Source: Flavobacterium sp. YO12
GTDB lineage: Bacteria > Bacteroidota > Bacteroidia > Flavobacteriales > Flavobacteriaceae
DNA: 46,931 nt
Assembly (NCBI RefSeq): GCF_004119495.1
Contig: NZ_NRQU01000039.1
Location: 1 to 46,931, forward strand
Direction: 5' to 3'
The notes beneath the pieces are model-generated. The model did not search any database and had not been told where the DNA came from. It saw only the letters and a list, made by a program, of their open reading frames with translations. Every line of letters starts with the position of its first letter. Within the stretch, counting starts at the first letter, position 1. This document shows, piece after piece, positions 26,161 through 35,517 of the stretch. The translations under genes were made by a program, and so were the position numbers.

Positions 26161-26200
26161 AAAACCGCTGAAAGAATCTCTCTCAGCGGTTTTGTTTTTT
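26161..26200. terminator. Bidirectional terminator between convergent genes
   Basis: The 10-bp perfect arms aaaccgctga (26162-26171) and tcagcggttt (26183-26192) are followed by a T-rich tract. It serves the M24 peptidase gene and the M43 protease gene. Confidence 0.85.
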
Positions 26201-26228
26201 AGAATTTTATTGTAATTATTTTTTAGGA

Positions 26229-29200
26229 TTACTTAACGATTAGTTTTTTTCTCTGAGTGAAATTACCATCAGTAAGTACTACATGATAAATACCAGTTGG
26301 TACATTCTTTAAGGTATAGCTTGATGTGTTGCGAACGGTGTCAATTATGGCACCAACATTATTGTAAATCGTAATTACAGCAGTTGCAACATTTACGTTT
26401 TCAAAATTGAAATTTACAACATCAGTTGCTGGGTTCGGGAACATTGAGAATGATTTTTTACCTGTTAAAATATCATTGCCTTCAGCTCCAGAAAGCGGCA
26501 GATTGATGTCCAGATAATTACTCCAAGCGCTCGTTCCAGATGTATTTGCTGCTCTTACTCTAAATCGGTAAGCCGTTTCAGTTCCTTGTTTCGGAATCCA
26601 TAAATAATAAGTAGTTGAAGTTCCTGTAGTTGCCCATCCAGTTGAAGCTTTGTACAATTGTACTTCATAGCTTGTAGCATTCGCAACTTCAGTCCAAGAA
26701 GCATAGAATCCTGATGAATAAACGCCTGAATTTCCAATATTTGTCGGTGTATTTAAAGTAACCGGATTAGGGTTTGAAGCTCCAAAAGTTACCGTGTAAT
26801 CTTCAACTTCACCGTCGCCAATATTATCGCATGGCGTTGCAGGATTTCCGTTGTATTTCATTACAATACGCATTCTTGTTGTTCCAGTTCCATCTGCAAC
26901 TGTAAAATTACCAGTAACTGTACCTGTTGACGAAAGTCCGTTAATTACTTTTTCAGAAGGTTCAAAAATGTTGTTTTTGTTGTAATCAATCCAAATTCCC
27001 CAAGATTCTGAATAGTTAGAACCTGAAAAGCCTGGAGTTAGGCTTACTGCAGCGCTAGTATTAGGCGTTAATGTTATGTTTTTAGAAGTATAATTTCCGT
27101 AACCAGAAGCATCTGCACCAGATGTAGTTGTAAAACTTCCAATCGTAACATCTTTGATATATTCATATGAATTGCTTCCTTGCGCTGTACAATAAGCCGA
27201 TGCAGCTTCGATAACAGCAGTTGCGACATTTGAATAATCTGAAGAAACAGCATTAGCAATGGCTTTAACTCTGTACGTATAAGTATTTCCAGCTGTTAAT
27301 CCAGTATTAGTATACGTAACCACATTGGCGCCTAAGGTTGCAATGCTGCTGTAAATACCATCTGCTGAAGCTCTTTCTACAGTATATCCTGTTTCGTTAG
27401 TGGCATTATCTGCCCATGTTAAAACAGCTTGAAGATTGGTTGAATTTGCTGTTGCAACTAAATTTGTTGGAGCAGCAACAGTTATTCCGCCTGTTGCTCC
27501 TGCAATAATAGCTTGATTTGGCTGTGTGTTATAAGCAAACTCTGAAATTGTATAACCATCTCCGTTTGCTGTTACTTTTACCTTAAACCATCCGTAGCAA
27601 GTTCTGCCTCTTCTGCTGTATTCAAAACCTACATAAGCCGTTTGATTGTCCCAAGCAGTGTAAGCTGCTGTACGTAAATCCAATTGATTCGGATATGCAC
27701 CTGGAGCCGTAAAGTTGCTTGTTGCGCCTATTGATGTTCCTGCAGCGATTTTAGTAATGTTTCGTGTTCCAGTTTCAGTAACCAGTCGTTTGCCATACGT
27801 TTCAATTTTTAAAGCATTAGCCGCATATTGCCACGCGCCATACTCTGTATTGTCGCCGATTCCTAAATCAAAATATTGCCAAACCGATGCTGGTGAAGCA
27901 ACGTAATCTGGATTGTTTACATAATAGATTCCGTAAGGAGATTCGAATTTTAGATTTATGGTTTTTGCAGCATTGTCAAGCGTTGCTATTCCGCCTGTAA
28001 TGGCAGCATCTTTAAAGGTTACAATTACTGCAGCATCATTGGCTGGTAAATGTGAACTTGCTTTTCCTGTAAAAGTAAGAGCCGTTTTTGAGTTGCTCTG
28101 CAAGGTTAAAACTGCTGTTAAACCTGCTGGAACGCCAGTAATAGTGTAGTCTGTATTTGCGGTAAAAGTGCCAGTGCTTTTTGTAAAAGTTCCATTATTT
28201 GTAGACAATGAAATTACTGCATTTGTGGTAATAGCTCCATCATTAGCATCTGCTTCATACAAAGTATCAGTAGAAAGAACTACCGCTGTTTTTGGAGTCA
28301 TTCCAGTATAAATTGCAGCTCCTGGCTGTGTATTATAAGCATATTCAGTAATGCTGAAACCGTCACCATTTGCATCAACAGTAACTTTAAACCAGCCATA
28401 ACAAGTTAAACCATCAATAAGATAATCGAAACCAACATATCCAGTTTTTCCGTCCCAATTAGTATATGTTGCTGTGCGTAAATCTAACTGATTTGGATAA
28501 GCACCTGGAGCTGTAAAATTACTTGAAGCGCTTATAGGAGAATTAGCAGGAAGCAGTGTAATGTTTCTTGTTCCAGCTTCGCACACTAATTTTTTGGCGT
28601 AAGTTTCAATTTTTAAAGCGTTGGCAGTATATCTCCAGGAACCAAAAGCGGGATCATCGCCTTTGTTTATTTTAAATGCTTTCCAAGTTTGAGCTGCAGA
28701 TGCTGTTGCGTCTGGCATATCGACAAAGAAAATACCATAAGGATCTACAAACTTAAAGTCGTAGTTTAAGCTGGTACAAGTTAAATCTGCAGTTCCGCCT
28801 GTGAAAGCGGCAGGTAAAAATGTGATAGCGCCTTTTGTATTATTGGCAGTTTGATGATTTACAGCGTTTCCAGTTAAAGTTACCGTTAATTGTGAGTTTG
28901 AATTAACAGTGATTACAGGTGTAATTCCTGCTGGAAAAGTGTGAGAAAAGTGAGTTCCAGAAGTCATTGTTCCAGAAGAAAGTGCAAATGTTTTTCCAGA
29001 AAGTGTTACGACTGATGCTGTATCAAAAGCACCATTATTAGAGACAGCTTCTTTAAACGAACTCGTGTTTACAGTTAATAAACCTCCAGTAGCGTTTACT
29101 CCAGTAGCAATAAGGTTGCTTGCCTGCCAAAGTGATTTTCTTGCCGGATGTTCTAAAGCTGCAACCATTCGGTCAATTTGTCCTTGAGTGTACATTTTGT

Positions 29201-30077
29201 AACAACCTTGTGCTCCATTATACCCCATGTAGTTTTCATTGTTAACTCGGTCTCCGTTGCAGTTTGTGCCTTGAGTGCAAGCTAGAGTATGTTTTCCGTC
29301 TTCAAGAGGAGTATCGTCTACCTCATCAGTACCTGTACAACCTCCTTCAAAAGTGTGAATTAGGTTCAAGAAATGCCCGAATTCATGAGTAAGCGTAGCC
29401 GAAAATTCTGTGCTGTAGGAGTTGTCATAAAGATAAGCTCCATTAAAAACAACCCTTGCGGTATTACTGGCAGTCATTCCAGAGTCAGGATACCACGCAA
29501 CCCCCGAATTGTTTAAAGCGCCATCTGCGTATAAATCGTTTTGAATGTAAACGTTCATGTATTTTGTATTGTCCCAAGCATCGGCTGCAATTTGATCGTC
29601 GTAACCACCGCCGTTACCAAAACCGTTTTTAGCAGGATGAAATACAACTCCCGAAGTACAGCCGCCGTTTGGATCGATTTTGGCAAGTTTAAATTCGATT
29701 TTTAAAGTACCTCTTCTGGCTTGAAAAAAAGGATCAACCGTTTGATAGTCGGTATTACGGCCGTTAAAATCATCATTAAGATGTTGTAAATGGTTTACTA
29801 TTTTTTGATAGGTAACTGTTTTTCCGCTTTGAACATCGCCGTAAATGTGAAAGACAACTGGAATGACGTATGAGGTTTCGGCCATTTTACCAGTTTTTGA
29901 TTTTCTGGCTGCACTAAAGTTTTTACTAAAAGTATCAAAGTCTTGTTTTTCTTTTAGTGCATGAGGATTTGATTTGTAGATTTTTTCGTTCTCCTCGCTC
30001 GTCCGACAGGGAAGACCTTGAGCGTTCATTTTGAGCATCATAAGTAACGATGCGAATAAAAATAATTTTGTTTTCAT
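26229..30077 (-). CDS. M43 (cytophagalysin-like) secreted metalloprotease with T9SS domain, 1282 aa
   Basis: This is a secreted zinc protease. The signal peptide is residues 1-19. The M43 catalytic domain (about 60-320) has zinc ligands His231, His235 and His241 with Glu232 in HEFGHFLNLIHTF, and the Met-turn Met284 in ENYMGYN. Two tandem ~265-residue repeats follow (about 335-595 and 597-862), sharing FTAPGAYPNQLDLRTA and CYGWFKV. Then come a fibronectin III domain (868-957), a GEVED domain (962-1098), a second fibronectin III domain (1103-1193) and a type IX secretion C-terminal domain (1203-1282). Cytophagalysin, a described Cytophaga collagenase, is an M43 enzyme. Its promoter resembles those of the 4-hydroxyproline operon and second SusC gene, which supports a collagenase/gelatinase role. 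Confidence 0.9.
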   Translation of the reverse strand: MKTKLFLFASLLMMLKMNAQGLPCRTSEENEKIYKSNPHALKEKQDFDTFSKNFSAARKSKTGKMAETSYVIPVVFHIYGDVQSGKTVTYQKIVNHLQHLNDDFNGRNTDYQTVDPFFQARRGTLKIEFKLAKIDPNGGCTSGVVFHPAKNGFGNGGGYDDQIAADAWDNTKYMNVYIQNDLYADGALNNSGVAWYPDSGMTASNTARVVFNGAYLYDNSYSTEFSATLTHEFGHFLNLIHTFEGGCTGTDEVDDTPLEDGKHTLACTQGTNCNGDRVNNENYMGYNGAQGCYKMYTQGQIDRMVAALEHPARKSLWQASNLIATGVNATGGLLTVNTSSFKEAVSNNGAFDTASVVTLSGKTFALSSGTMTSGTHFSHTFPAGITPVITVNSNSQLTVTLTGNAVNHQTANNTKGAITFLPAAFTGGTADLTCTSLNYDFKFVDPYGIFFVDMPDATASAAQTWKAFKINKGDDPAFGSWRYTANALKIETYAKKLVCEAGTRNITLLPANSPISASSNFTAPGAYPNQLDLRTATYTNWDGKTGYVGFDYLIDGLTCYGWFKVTVDANGDGFSITEYAYNTQPGAAIYTGMTPKTAVVLSTDTLYEADANDGAITTNAVISLSTNNGTFTKSTGTFTANTDYTITGVPAGLTAVLTLQSNSKTALTFTGKASSHLPANDAAVIVTFKDAAITGGIATLDNAAKTINLKFESPYGIYYVNNPDYVASPASVWQYFDLGIGDNTEYGAWQYAANALKIETYGKRLVTETGTRNITKIAAGTSIGATSNFTAPGAYPNQLDLRTAAYTAWDNQTAYVGFEYSRRGRTCYGWFKVKVTANGDGYTISEFAYNTQPNQAIIAGATGGITVAAPTNLVATANSTNLQAVLTWADNATNETGYTVERASADGIYSSIATLGANVVTYTNTGLTAGNTYTYRVKAIANAVSSDYSNVATAVIEAASAYCTAQGSNSYEYIKDVTIGSFTTTSGADASGYGNYTSKNITLTPNTSAAVSLTPGFSGSNYSESWGIWIDYNKNNIFEPSEKVINGLSSTGTVTGNFTVADGTGTTRMRIVMKYNGNPATPCDNIGDGEVEDYTVTFGASNPNPVTLNTPTNIGNSGVYSSGFYASWTEVANATSYEVQLYKASTGWATTGTSTTYYLWIPKQGTETAYRFRVRAANTSGTSAWSNYLDINLPLSGAEGNDILTGKKSFSMFPNPATDVVNFNFENVNVATAVITIYNNVGAIIDTVRNTSSYTLKNVPTGIYHVVLTDGNFTQRKKLIVK

Positions 30078-30103
30078 AAATGTAGGTATTTGTTTAGTTG
30101 AAC

Positions 30104-30168
30104 CAAAGGTATTTTTATATGAAATGAGATACTTATACTATTTTATTCGGTTATGATATGAAATTATC
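30104..30168 (-). promoter_or_regulatory. Promoter of the M43 protease with AraC-type half-sites
   Basis: On the minus strand TACCTTTG (30104-30111) is a perfect -7 element 27 bp before the ATG. Two half-sites at 30139-30147 and 30160-30168 match TATATTATC (plus-strand reading) at 7 of 9 positions each. They have the same 21-bp period and the same 35-bp offset from the -7 element as at 35047 and 41830. No -33 TTG is present. Confidence 0.45.
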
Positions 30169-30294
30169 TTAAAATTAACTTTAAAATTATGTTATGTGTT
30201 TTTATTCAGTTAATTAGATGTGTCATTGTTTTGTTTTTGTCTTGTTTTTAGATTTCTGCAGAAAATCTAATATTTCAGTTTATTCCAAAGAAAA

Positions 30295-30319
30295 AGCAGG
30301 CGTTTTTAAGGCGCCTGCT
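30295..30319 (-). terminator. Terminator of the second SusC/SusD operon
   Basis: The arms agcaggcg (30295-30302) and cgcctgct (30312-30319), with a T-rich tract after them on the minus strand, lie 39 bp past the SusD stop. Confidence 0.8.
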
Positions 30320-30357
30320 TCAATTCAATGAGATATTAAATTGCTTACTAATTCAAA

Positions 30358-31815
30358 TTAAAACTTATCCCAGAATAATTTTGTTGTCATTTTATCACCG
30401 CCAATTGCTGTTGCGGCTGCATTGTAGTTTGCTGTATTTAAAGTAGCGTCAAATAAAGAATAAATGTTTCTTACGGGTACTTTTCCTTCAGCTTCAGTAA
30501 CTGCTGTTATTGGTGCAACTAAAATAGGGAAGTCTAATCTTCTGTATTCTGTCCAAGCTTCAAAACCACGGTTGTAGTACGCAATCCAAAGCTGATACGC
30601 TATTTTTTGTTTATCAGTTCCAAAGGCAGTTGCATAAGCAACATCTGTTCTAGCTAGGTAAGTATTAGTGTCAGCATTTGAAACTCCCCAGTAATCCATA
30701 CTTGAACGAATTCCTTTTTCATAATATTCTGCAGCTGTAGCACCTACACTAAAACCTCTGCTGGCAGCGTCTGCAAGTAAAAAACAAGTTTCAGTATAAT
30801 CGAAGATTACCCCTGGATTTGATCTTTCTTTTATTCTTACACCTACATTCGAAAAGTTTTTGTAACTAACTTGTTGTGCATAAGGCGCGCCTTTGTAAGC
30901 TCCTGCAATTTTTGAAGCAGGATTAAAAAAGATATCTCTTCTAGGGTCAGATTTTCCGTTTAATTCATTTACAAAAAATTCTGTCGGCATGATTTGGCTT
31001 TCGTTTACCAAACTGTTGTATAATGGGTTTTGATCTATTATGGTTTTGTAATATTGAAATAAAGCATTTTCAGCATTATTCCCAATTACGCCTGAGCTGT
31101 ACGCAGATTCTACCATTGCTTTAGCTTTGGCAGCGTCAACATCGGCTAAGTGCATTCCTAGTTTTAGTTTAACGCTATTGGCTAGTTTTTTCCATTGTGA
31201 CACTTTTCCTTTGTAAATAAGATCAGCTGATCCGAAACTGTCATAACTGCTATCCATATCTGCAATCGCAGCATCTAAACGTGCTGCTAAATCTAAATAA
31301 ACTGTTTTTGCATCGTCGTATTTTGGATTTGGATATTTTTCTATATCTAAAGCTTCTGAATATACAATGTTTCCAAAAAGATCTACTAGTGTTTGGTAAG
31401 CCATTATAATTTGAACTTCCAAAATAGCAATTCTATTTTTTTTAACTGCTGCTTCAACAGGACCTAAAGCCTGCTCTTCTGTTATTTTCTTTTTTGCAAT
31501 TACGAAATCCTGCAAAACATCTCTGTAAAGTATTACAGAATGAGAGTTGCCTAAGTTTCTCTTAGCTTGATTGTAATTTACTTCGTCTGTATAAGTCGAT
31601 GTAGTCCAATGCTGTGCATAACCTCTAAAGTTATTATCATTAACAGAAGCATTAGTCAAGAAATAAGAATAATTTACTTGAGAACTTGTCATTAAACTTC
31701 CTGGTAGGGCTGAGGTATATGCTTTTGTATTCTCGTTTAATCTGTCGATGTCTTCGCAAGAAACAGCAGAACTTAGCAATATTCCGGCAAGGAGTATGGT
31801 TGTTATTTTTTTCAT
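30358..31815 (-). CDS. susD: SusD/RagB-family lipoprotein (SusD-like_2 type), 485 aa
   Basis: This is an outer-membrane surface lipoprotein partner of the adjacent SusC. The signal ends in AVSC with Cys20, and EDIDRLNENTKAYTSALPGSLMTSSQVNYSYFL follows. That N-terminus is typical of the SusD-like_2 group, several of which bind peptides rather than glycans. The TPR-like middle (AAVKKNRIAILEVQIIMAYQTLVDLFGNIVYSEAL) and the C-terminal IAYYNRGFEAWTEYRRLDFP are intact. It starts 11 bp after the SusC stop. With the M43 protease next door and a shared promoter architecture, uptake of collagen-derived peptides is the best inference. No glycosidase lies near it. Confidence 0.93.
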   Translation of the reverse strand: MKKITTILLAGILLSSAVSCEDIDRLNENTKAYTSALPGSLMTSSQVNYSYFLTNASVNDNNFRGYAQHWTTSTYTDEVNYNQAKRNLGNSHSVILYRDVLQDFVIAKKKITEEQALGPVEAAVKKNRIAILEVQIIMAYQTLVDLFGNIVYSEALDIEKYPNPKYDDAKTVYLDLAARLDAAIADMDSSYDSFGSADLIYKGKVSQWKKLANSVKLKLGMHLADVDAAKAKAMVESAYSSGVIGNNAENALFQYYKTIIDQNPLYNSLVNESQIMPTEFFVNELNGKSDPRRDIFFNPASKIAGAYKGAPYAQQVSYKNFSNVGVRIKERSNPGVIFDYTETCFLLADAASRGFSVGATAAEYYEKGIRSSMDYWGVSNADTNTYLARTDVAYATAFGTDKQKIAYQLWIAYYNRGFEAWTEYRRLDFPILVAPITAVTEAEGKVPVRNIYSLFDATLNTANYNAAATAIGGDKMTTKLFWDKF

Positions 31816-31826
31816 TTTGTTTGTTT

Positions 31827-34800
31827 TTAGAATTGAACTTTGATGTTAAAGTTGTACTCTTTTGTTGTTGGTAATACTCCAGTTTGAAAACCTTGCATAT
31901 TTCCAGATGATGTTCCAGCTTCTGGATCAGCATAAGGAAGATTTTTGTGGATAATCCATAAATTGCTTCCATTTACTGCAAAAACAAGACTGTTGATAAA
32001 AGTGTGTGTCAGGTATTTTGAAGGGAATTTATAGCTTAAACCTACTTCACGTAATTTTACATAAGAAGCGTCGTAAACATAAGCTTCTTGAGGCATCGAG
32101 TTGTAAGTATTGTAATCAGCAGGAACAACTGTTGTATTTGGTGTTCCATCTGCTTTTACACCCGGAAGAATAATTCCACCTCCATCAGCAATTGAATTTC
32201 TTACAGGGTTTCCTAAGTGATTGTTTCCAACTGTGCTTTGGTAAATACCTGTAGTATGACCATATTGTTGATCTAGAGACCATACGCTTCCGCCTTTTTT
32301 CATGTCTATCAAGAAGTTGAATGCGAAATCTTTGTAACGGAAAACGTTGTTGATACCGCCTGTCCAGTCAGGATTTACGTCACCAATTGTTGCTCCGGCT
32401 ACTACTTCATATAAACCATTTGCTTTTACAACTCTTTCGCCATCTAGATATTTAAATCCTCTTCCGATGAACTGACCAATTGGTTTTCCAACCTCAGCGA
32501 TGTATCCTACACCTTGAAATGAACTTATCGAAAGTCTTTCAGCACCATTTAGATCAATAACTTTGTTTTTGTTAGATGCCCAGTTGATTCTGGCTTCCCA
32601 TGAAAAGTCTTTGGTTTGAAACGGAATCACATTCAACGAAAGTTCATAACCTTTGTTTTCAACATTCCCGCCATTAATCCATTGTCTGCTGTAACCTGTT
32701 TGTACAGGAACTTCAATAGATAAAATTTGGTTTGTAGTGTTGGTTTTGTAGTATGAAAAATCTAAACCAATTCTGTTTTTTAAGAATTTAAGCTCAACAC
32801 CGGCCTCAACACCTTTTGTAAGCTCACTTTTTAAGTTAGAATTGCTTTTGTTGTTTTCATTTGAAAAACGAATTCCATCAGGACCAAAATTGCTGTTTTT
32901 TGCAAACGTTGATTGAATAACAGCAAACTCAGCGTCGTTACCAGTTTCTGCATAGTTTAAGCGAAGTTTTCCAAAAGATAACCAGTCTGCATTAAGATGT
33001 TTGCTGAAAATGTAAGTTCCAGTAATAGATGGATAAGTATAAGTATTGTTTTTCTTAGGAAGTGTCGAAGATTGATCTACTCTATATGAACCTTCAACAA
33101 AAAAGGTTTCATTAAAATTGAAAGTGGCATTTGCATAAACACTGTTTGTACCTATTGTTTCGTAAAACTCGTCAGGATAGTTAATAGGAGCAATCGTGTT
33201 GCTTAACATGTATTTACCAGGAACAATTAAACCTCCATTGGTTCTGGCATAAGTATTACTATTTACTGAGCGTCTTGTATTACCTCCTAATAATCCATAA
33301 AATTTGATTGTTTCGGTAATATCAGTTTTAAAGTTTAAGATTAAATCTAAATTGATCTCACGAAATGTTTTGTCATATCTAGAATACTGTCCTAACATAT
33401 TGGCTGTTCTTTTAGAACCTACAGCAATACGTTCTTCTTGCAATTGAGTGTAGTAATCAACAGATCCTTTACCTACAATGTTTAACCAGCTTGCTACATC
33501 TGTACTTAATGCAAAATTACCAAAGAAACGATCTCTGTTTAAAGAGTTGTAATTGTTGTAACGCTGAAAGTATGGGTTGTCATGAAACTGAACGCTTAAG
33601 TCCGTTGGTCCGCCAACACTCCATGTTGTGTTTCTTTTAGTTAAATTGTAAGCATCTTCTAAATCCTGAAAATCAGCACTCATATTGTACCATTGTCTTA
33701 CACTGCTCAAGTAGTTATTTCCACCATCTCCGTAACCTGTTTCGTTCATTCCTTTAGCGTATGCTTTCAAGTAATTTGCCGAAGCAGAAATTTTTGTTTT
33801 TGAACTAAGTTTGTAGCTTGATGAAAAATTAAAGTTGTCTTTTTTGTTACTGCTGTTTGGAAGTATTCCTTGCGTTTGGTTATAGTTTGTATATCCAAAT
33901 CTAAAATCTCCATTTTCATTTGATGCCGAAACAGCGATGTTGTTCGTATACGTAAGACTCTTTTGGTAAAAACTGTTTGGATTCTTTTTTACAGGTGCCC
34001 AAGGCTTTGCAATACCATATGTAGGTAATTCTGGGTAAAAAGAGTTCCAGTTGTAAACCAATAAATTTGGGTCGTATTTTGGTCCCCAAGACGCATCATC
34101 TGTCGCTGCGTAAGGGTGTGTACCGCTGCCTAAATCTACAGTTCCATAAAAATCACCATATCCGCTTCCGTATTGATTTTGGTATTCTGGTAATGTTTTT
34201 TTGTCTACAGATCCAACATTTACTCCGCTTGTAAAAGTAATTCCTAGTCCGCCTTTAGATTTGCTTCCTTTTTTTAATGTAACAAGGATAACACCATTTG
34301 CCGCTCTAGAACCGTACAAAGCAGAAGCCGCAGCACCTTTTAAAACGTTCATAGATTCAATATCGTCAGGGTTTATATCTGATGCCGCATTTCCATAATC
34401 GTATCCACCAGTATTTCCGCCAATTTTTTGTTCGATTGAATTTGTGTTGTCGTTATTTAAAGGAATTCCGTCTACAACCCATAAAGCTTGGTTGTTTCCT
34501 GTAAGAGAAGACGATCCACGAATAATAACATTTGTTGATCCGCCAATGTTGTTATTTCTTCTAATGTCAACACCAGCCACTTTTCCCGAAATAGAGTTGG
34601 CAACGTTTCCGCTGTTAACTCTTGTCAAATCTTCGCCTTTGACTTCCTGAGTAGCATAACCAAGAGATTTTTTCTCTCTTTTAACACCTAAAGCGGTTAC
34701 TACAACTTCTTGAAGTGACGTTGAACCTCCAGACATTTTAATATTTATTTTGTTTGTAGATGCTGGTACTTCCTGAGCTTTCAGTCCTATATAGTTAAAT

Positions 34801-35021
34801 GTTAAAACTTGGTTTGCAGATGCGCTGATGGAAAAAGCGCCGTCAAAGTCTGTTTGTGTTCCTGTTTTGGTTCCTTTGATGGATACACTTACGCCTGGTA
34901 AAGGCAGTCCTGCATCATCGGTAACAACTCCTGTCACTATTCTTTCCTGGGCAAAGATTAGCTGCGTTGCAAATACAAAAAAGAGTATCGCAATCTTTCT
35001 AAAATAAAGGTTAATTCTCAT
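31827..35021 (-). CDS. susC: SusC/RagA-family TonB-dependent transporter, probably for peptides, 1064 aa
   Basis: This is a TonB-dependent importer with a signal peptide (to about residue 24). It has a carboxypeptidase-D regulatory-like domain (RIVTGVVTDDAGLPLPGVSVSIKG, about 27-100), the SLQEVVVTALGVKREKKSLGYATQEV linker typical of RagA-like proteins, a plug (GSSSLTGNNQALWVVDGIPL; DDIESMNVLKGAAASALYGSRAANGVI) and a full barrel. RagAB of Porphyromonas imports oligopeptides. The lack of nearby glycosidases and the neighbouring metalloprotease fit a peptide substrate here. Its promoter carries the clearest pair of AraC-type half-sites in the window. Confidence 0.95.
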   Translation of the reverse strand: MRINLYFRKIAILFFVFATQLIFAQERIVTGVVTDDAGLPLPGVSVSIKGTKTGTQTDFDGAFSISASANQVLTFNYIGLKAQEVPASTNKINIKMSGGSTSLQEVVVTALGVKREKKSLGYATQEVKGEDLTRVNSGNVANSISGKVAGVDIRRNNNIGGSTNVIIRGSSSLTGNNQALWVVDGIPLNNDNTNSIEQKIGGNTGGYDYGNAASDINPDDIESMNVLKGAAASALYGSRAANGVILVTLKKGSKSKGGLGITFTSGVNVGSVDKKTLPEYQNQYGSGYGDFYGTVDLGSGTHPYAATDDASWGPKYDPNLLVYNWNSFYPELPTYGIAKPWAPVKKNPNSFYQKSLTYTNNIAVSASNENGDFRFGYTNYNQTQGILPNSSNKKDNFNFSSSYKLSSKTKISASANYLKAYAKGMNETGYGDGGNNYLSSVRQWYNMSADFQDLEDAYNLTKRNTTWSVGGPTDLSVQFHDNPYFQRYNNYNSLNRDRFFGNFALSTDVASWLNIVGKGSVDYYTQLQEERIAVGSKRTANMLGQYSRYDKTFREINLDLILNFKTDITETIKFYGLLGGNTRRSVNSNTYARTNGGLIVPGKYMLSNTIAPINYPDEFYETIGTNSVYANATFNFNETFFVEGSYRVDQSSTLPKKNNTYTYPSITGTYIFSKHLNADWLSFGKLRLNYAETGNDAEFAVIQSTFAKNSNFGPDGIRFSNENNKSNSNLKSELTKGVEAGVELKFLKNRIGLDFSYYKTNTTNQILSIEVPVQTGYSRQWINGGNVENKGYELSLNVIPFQTKDFSWEARINWASNKNKVIDLNGAERLSISSFQGVGYIAEVGKPIGQFIGRGFKYLDGERVVKANGLYEVVAGATIGDVNPDWTGGINNVFRYKDFAFNFLIDMKKGGSVWSLDQQYGHTTGIYQSTVGNNHLGNPVRNSIADGGGIILPGVKADGTPNTTVVPADYNTYNSMPQEAYVYDASYVKLREVGLSYKFPSKYLTHTFINSLVFAVNGSNLWIIHKNLPYADPEAGTSSGNMQGFQTGVLPTTKEYNFNIKVQF

Positions 35022-35046
35022 ATTATGATTTTATGATTAGTAGGTG

Positions 35047-35111
35047 CAAATATTTTGCATTTATGGTTTTTTTTATGCCAATATATTATCATAAAATCAG
35101 ATTATATTATC
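35047..35111 (-). promoter_or_regulatory. Promoter of the second SusC gene with two identical AraC-type half-sites
   Basis: TATATTATC occurs at 35082-35090 and again, identically, at 35103-35111 (plus-strand reading), a 21-bp period. On the minus strand a near-consensus -7 element AATATTTG lies at 35047-35054, 26 bp before the ATG. The offset from the -7 element to the first half-site is 35 bp, as at 41830-41865. A TTG at 35079-35081 is a poor -33 fit (24-nt spacer), which suits an activator-dependent promoter. Confidence 0.6.
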
Positions 35112-35263
35112 GTGTTTTGCGTATTGTTTATTTTGTTATTTTGCAGTTGTAAGTATTTATTTGCTTAAAGATGTTGTTGTTTTATATGTTTTAAAACTTG
35201 AAGACATTTGGTCACAATAGCCGAGACATTAAAAAAGTATAAAAATTTCATTTTCAGAATAAA

Positions 35264-35300
35264 AAAAAACAGTTACAAAATTGCTCTTGTAACTGTTTTT
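35264..35300 (-). terminator. Terminator hairpin in the 35022-35517 gap
   Basis: The arms cagttacaa (35270-35278) and complement (35287-35295) have an A-run before and a T-run after, so both orientations can work. It lies about 220 bp past the aminopeptidase P stop and upstream of the SusC promoter. Confidence 0.75.
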
Positions 35301-35359
35301 TTATGATGATAAATTTAAAGTCCCAACGGGACAATGTGATTAAATTTTAAGTATAATAT

Positions 35360-35459
35360 TGTCATTTCGACGAAGAAGAAATCTTCGCAAGTAACTCCGC
35401 AACGAGAATCCAATCTTTGTCGAGCTTCTCATGAAGATTTCTTCTTCGTCGAAATGACA
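35360..35459. repeat. Palindromic repeat, family A, copy 2
   Basis: The perfect 27-bp inverted arms at 35360-35386 and 35433-35459 contain TGTCATTTCGACGAAGAAGA. The centre has CAATCTTTGTCGA, as in the copy at 6049-6152. The rest of the 35022-35517 gap shows no gene. Confidence 0.9.
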
Positions 35460-35517
35460 AAACTTTGCGATTTTGTTTCTTAACTTAATGATACTACCCT
35501 CTGGGACTTAAAAGAAA

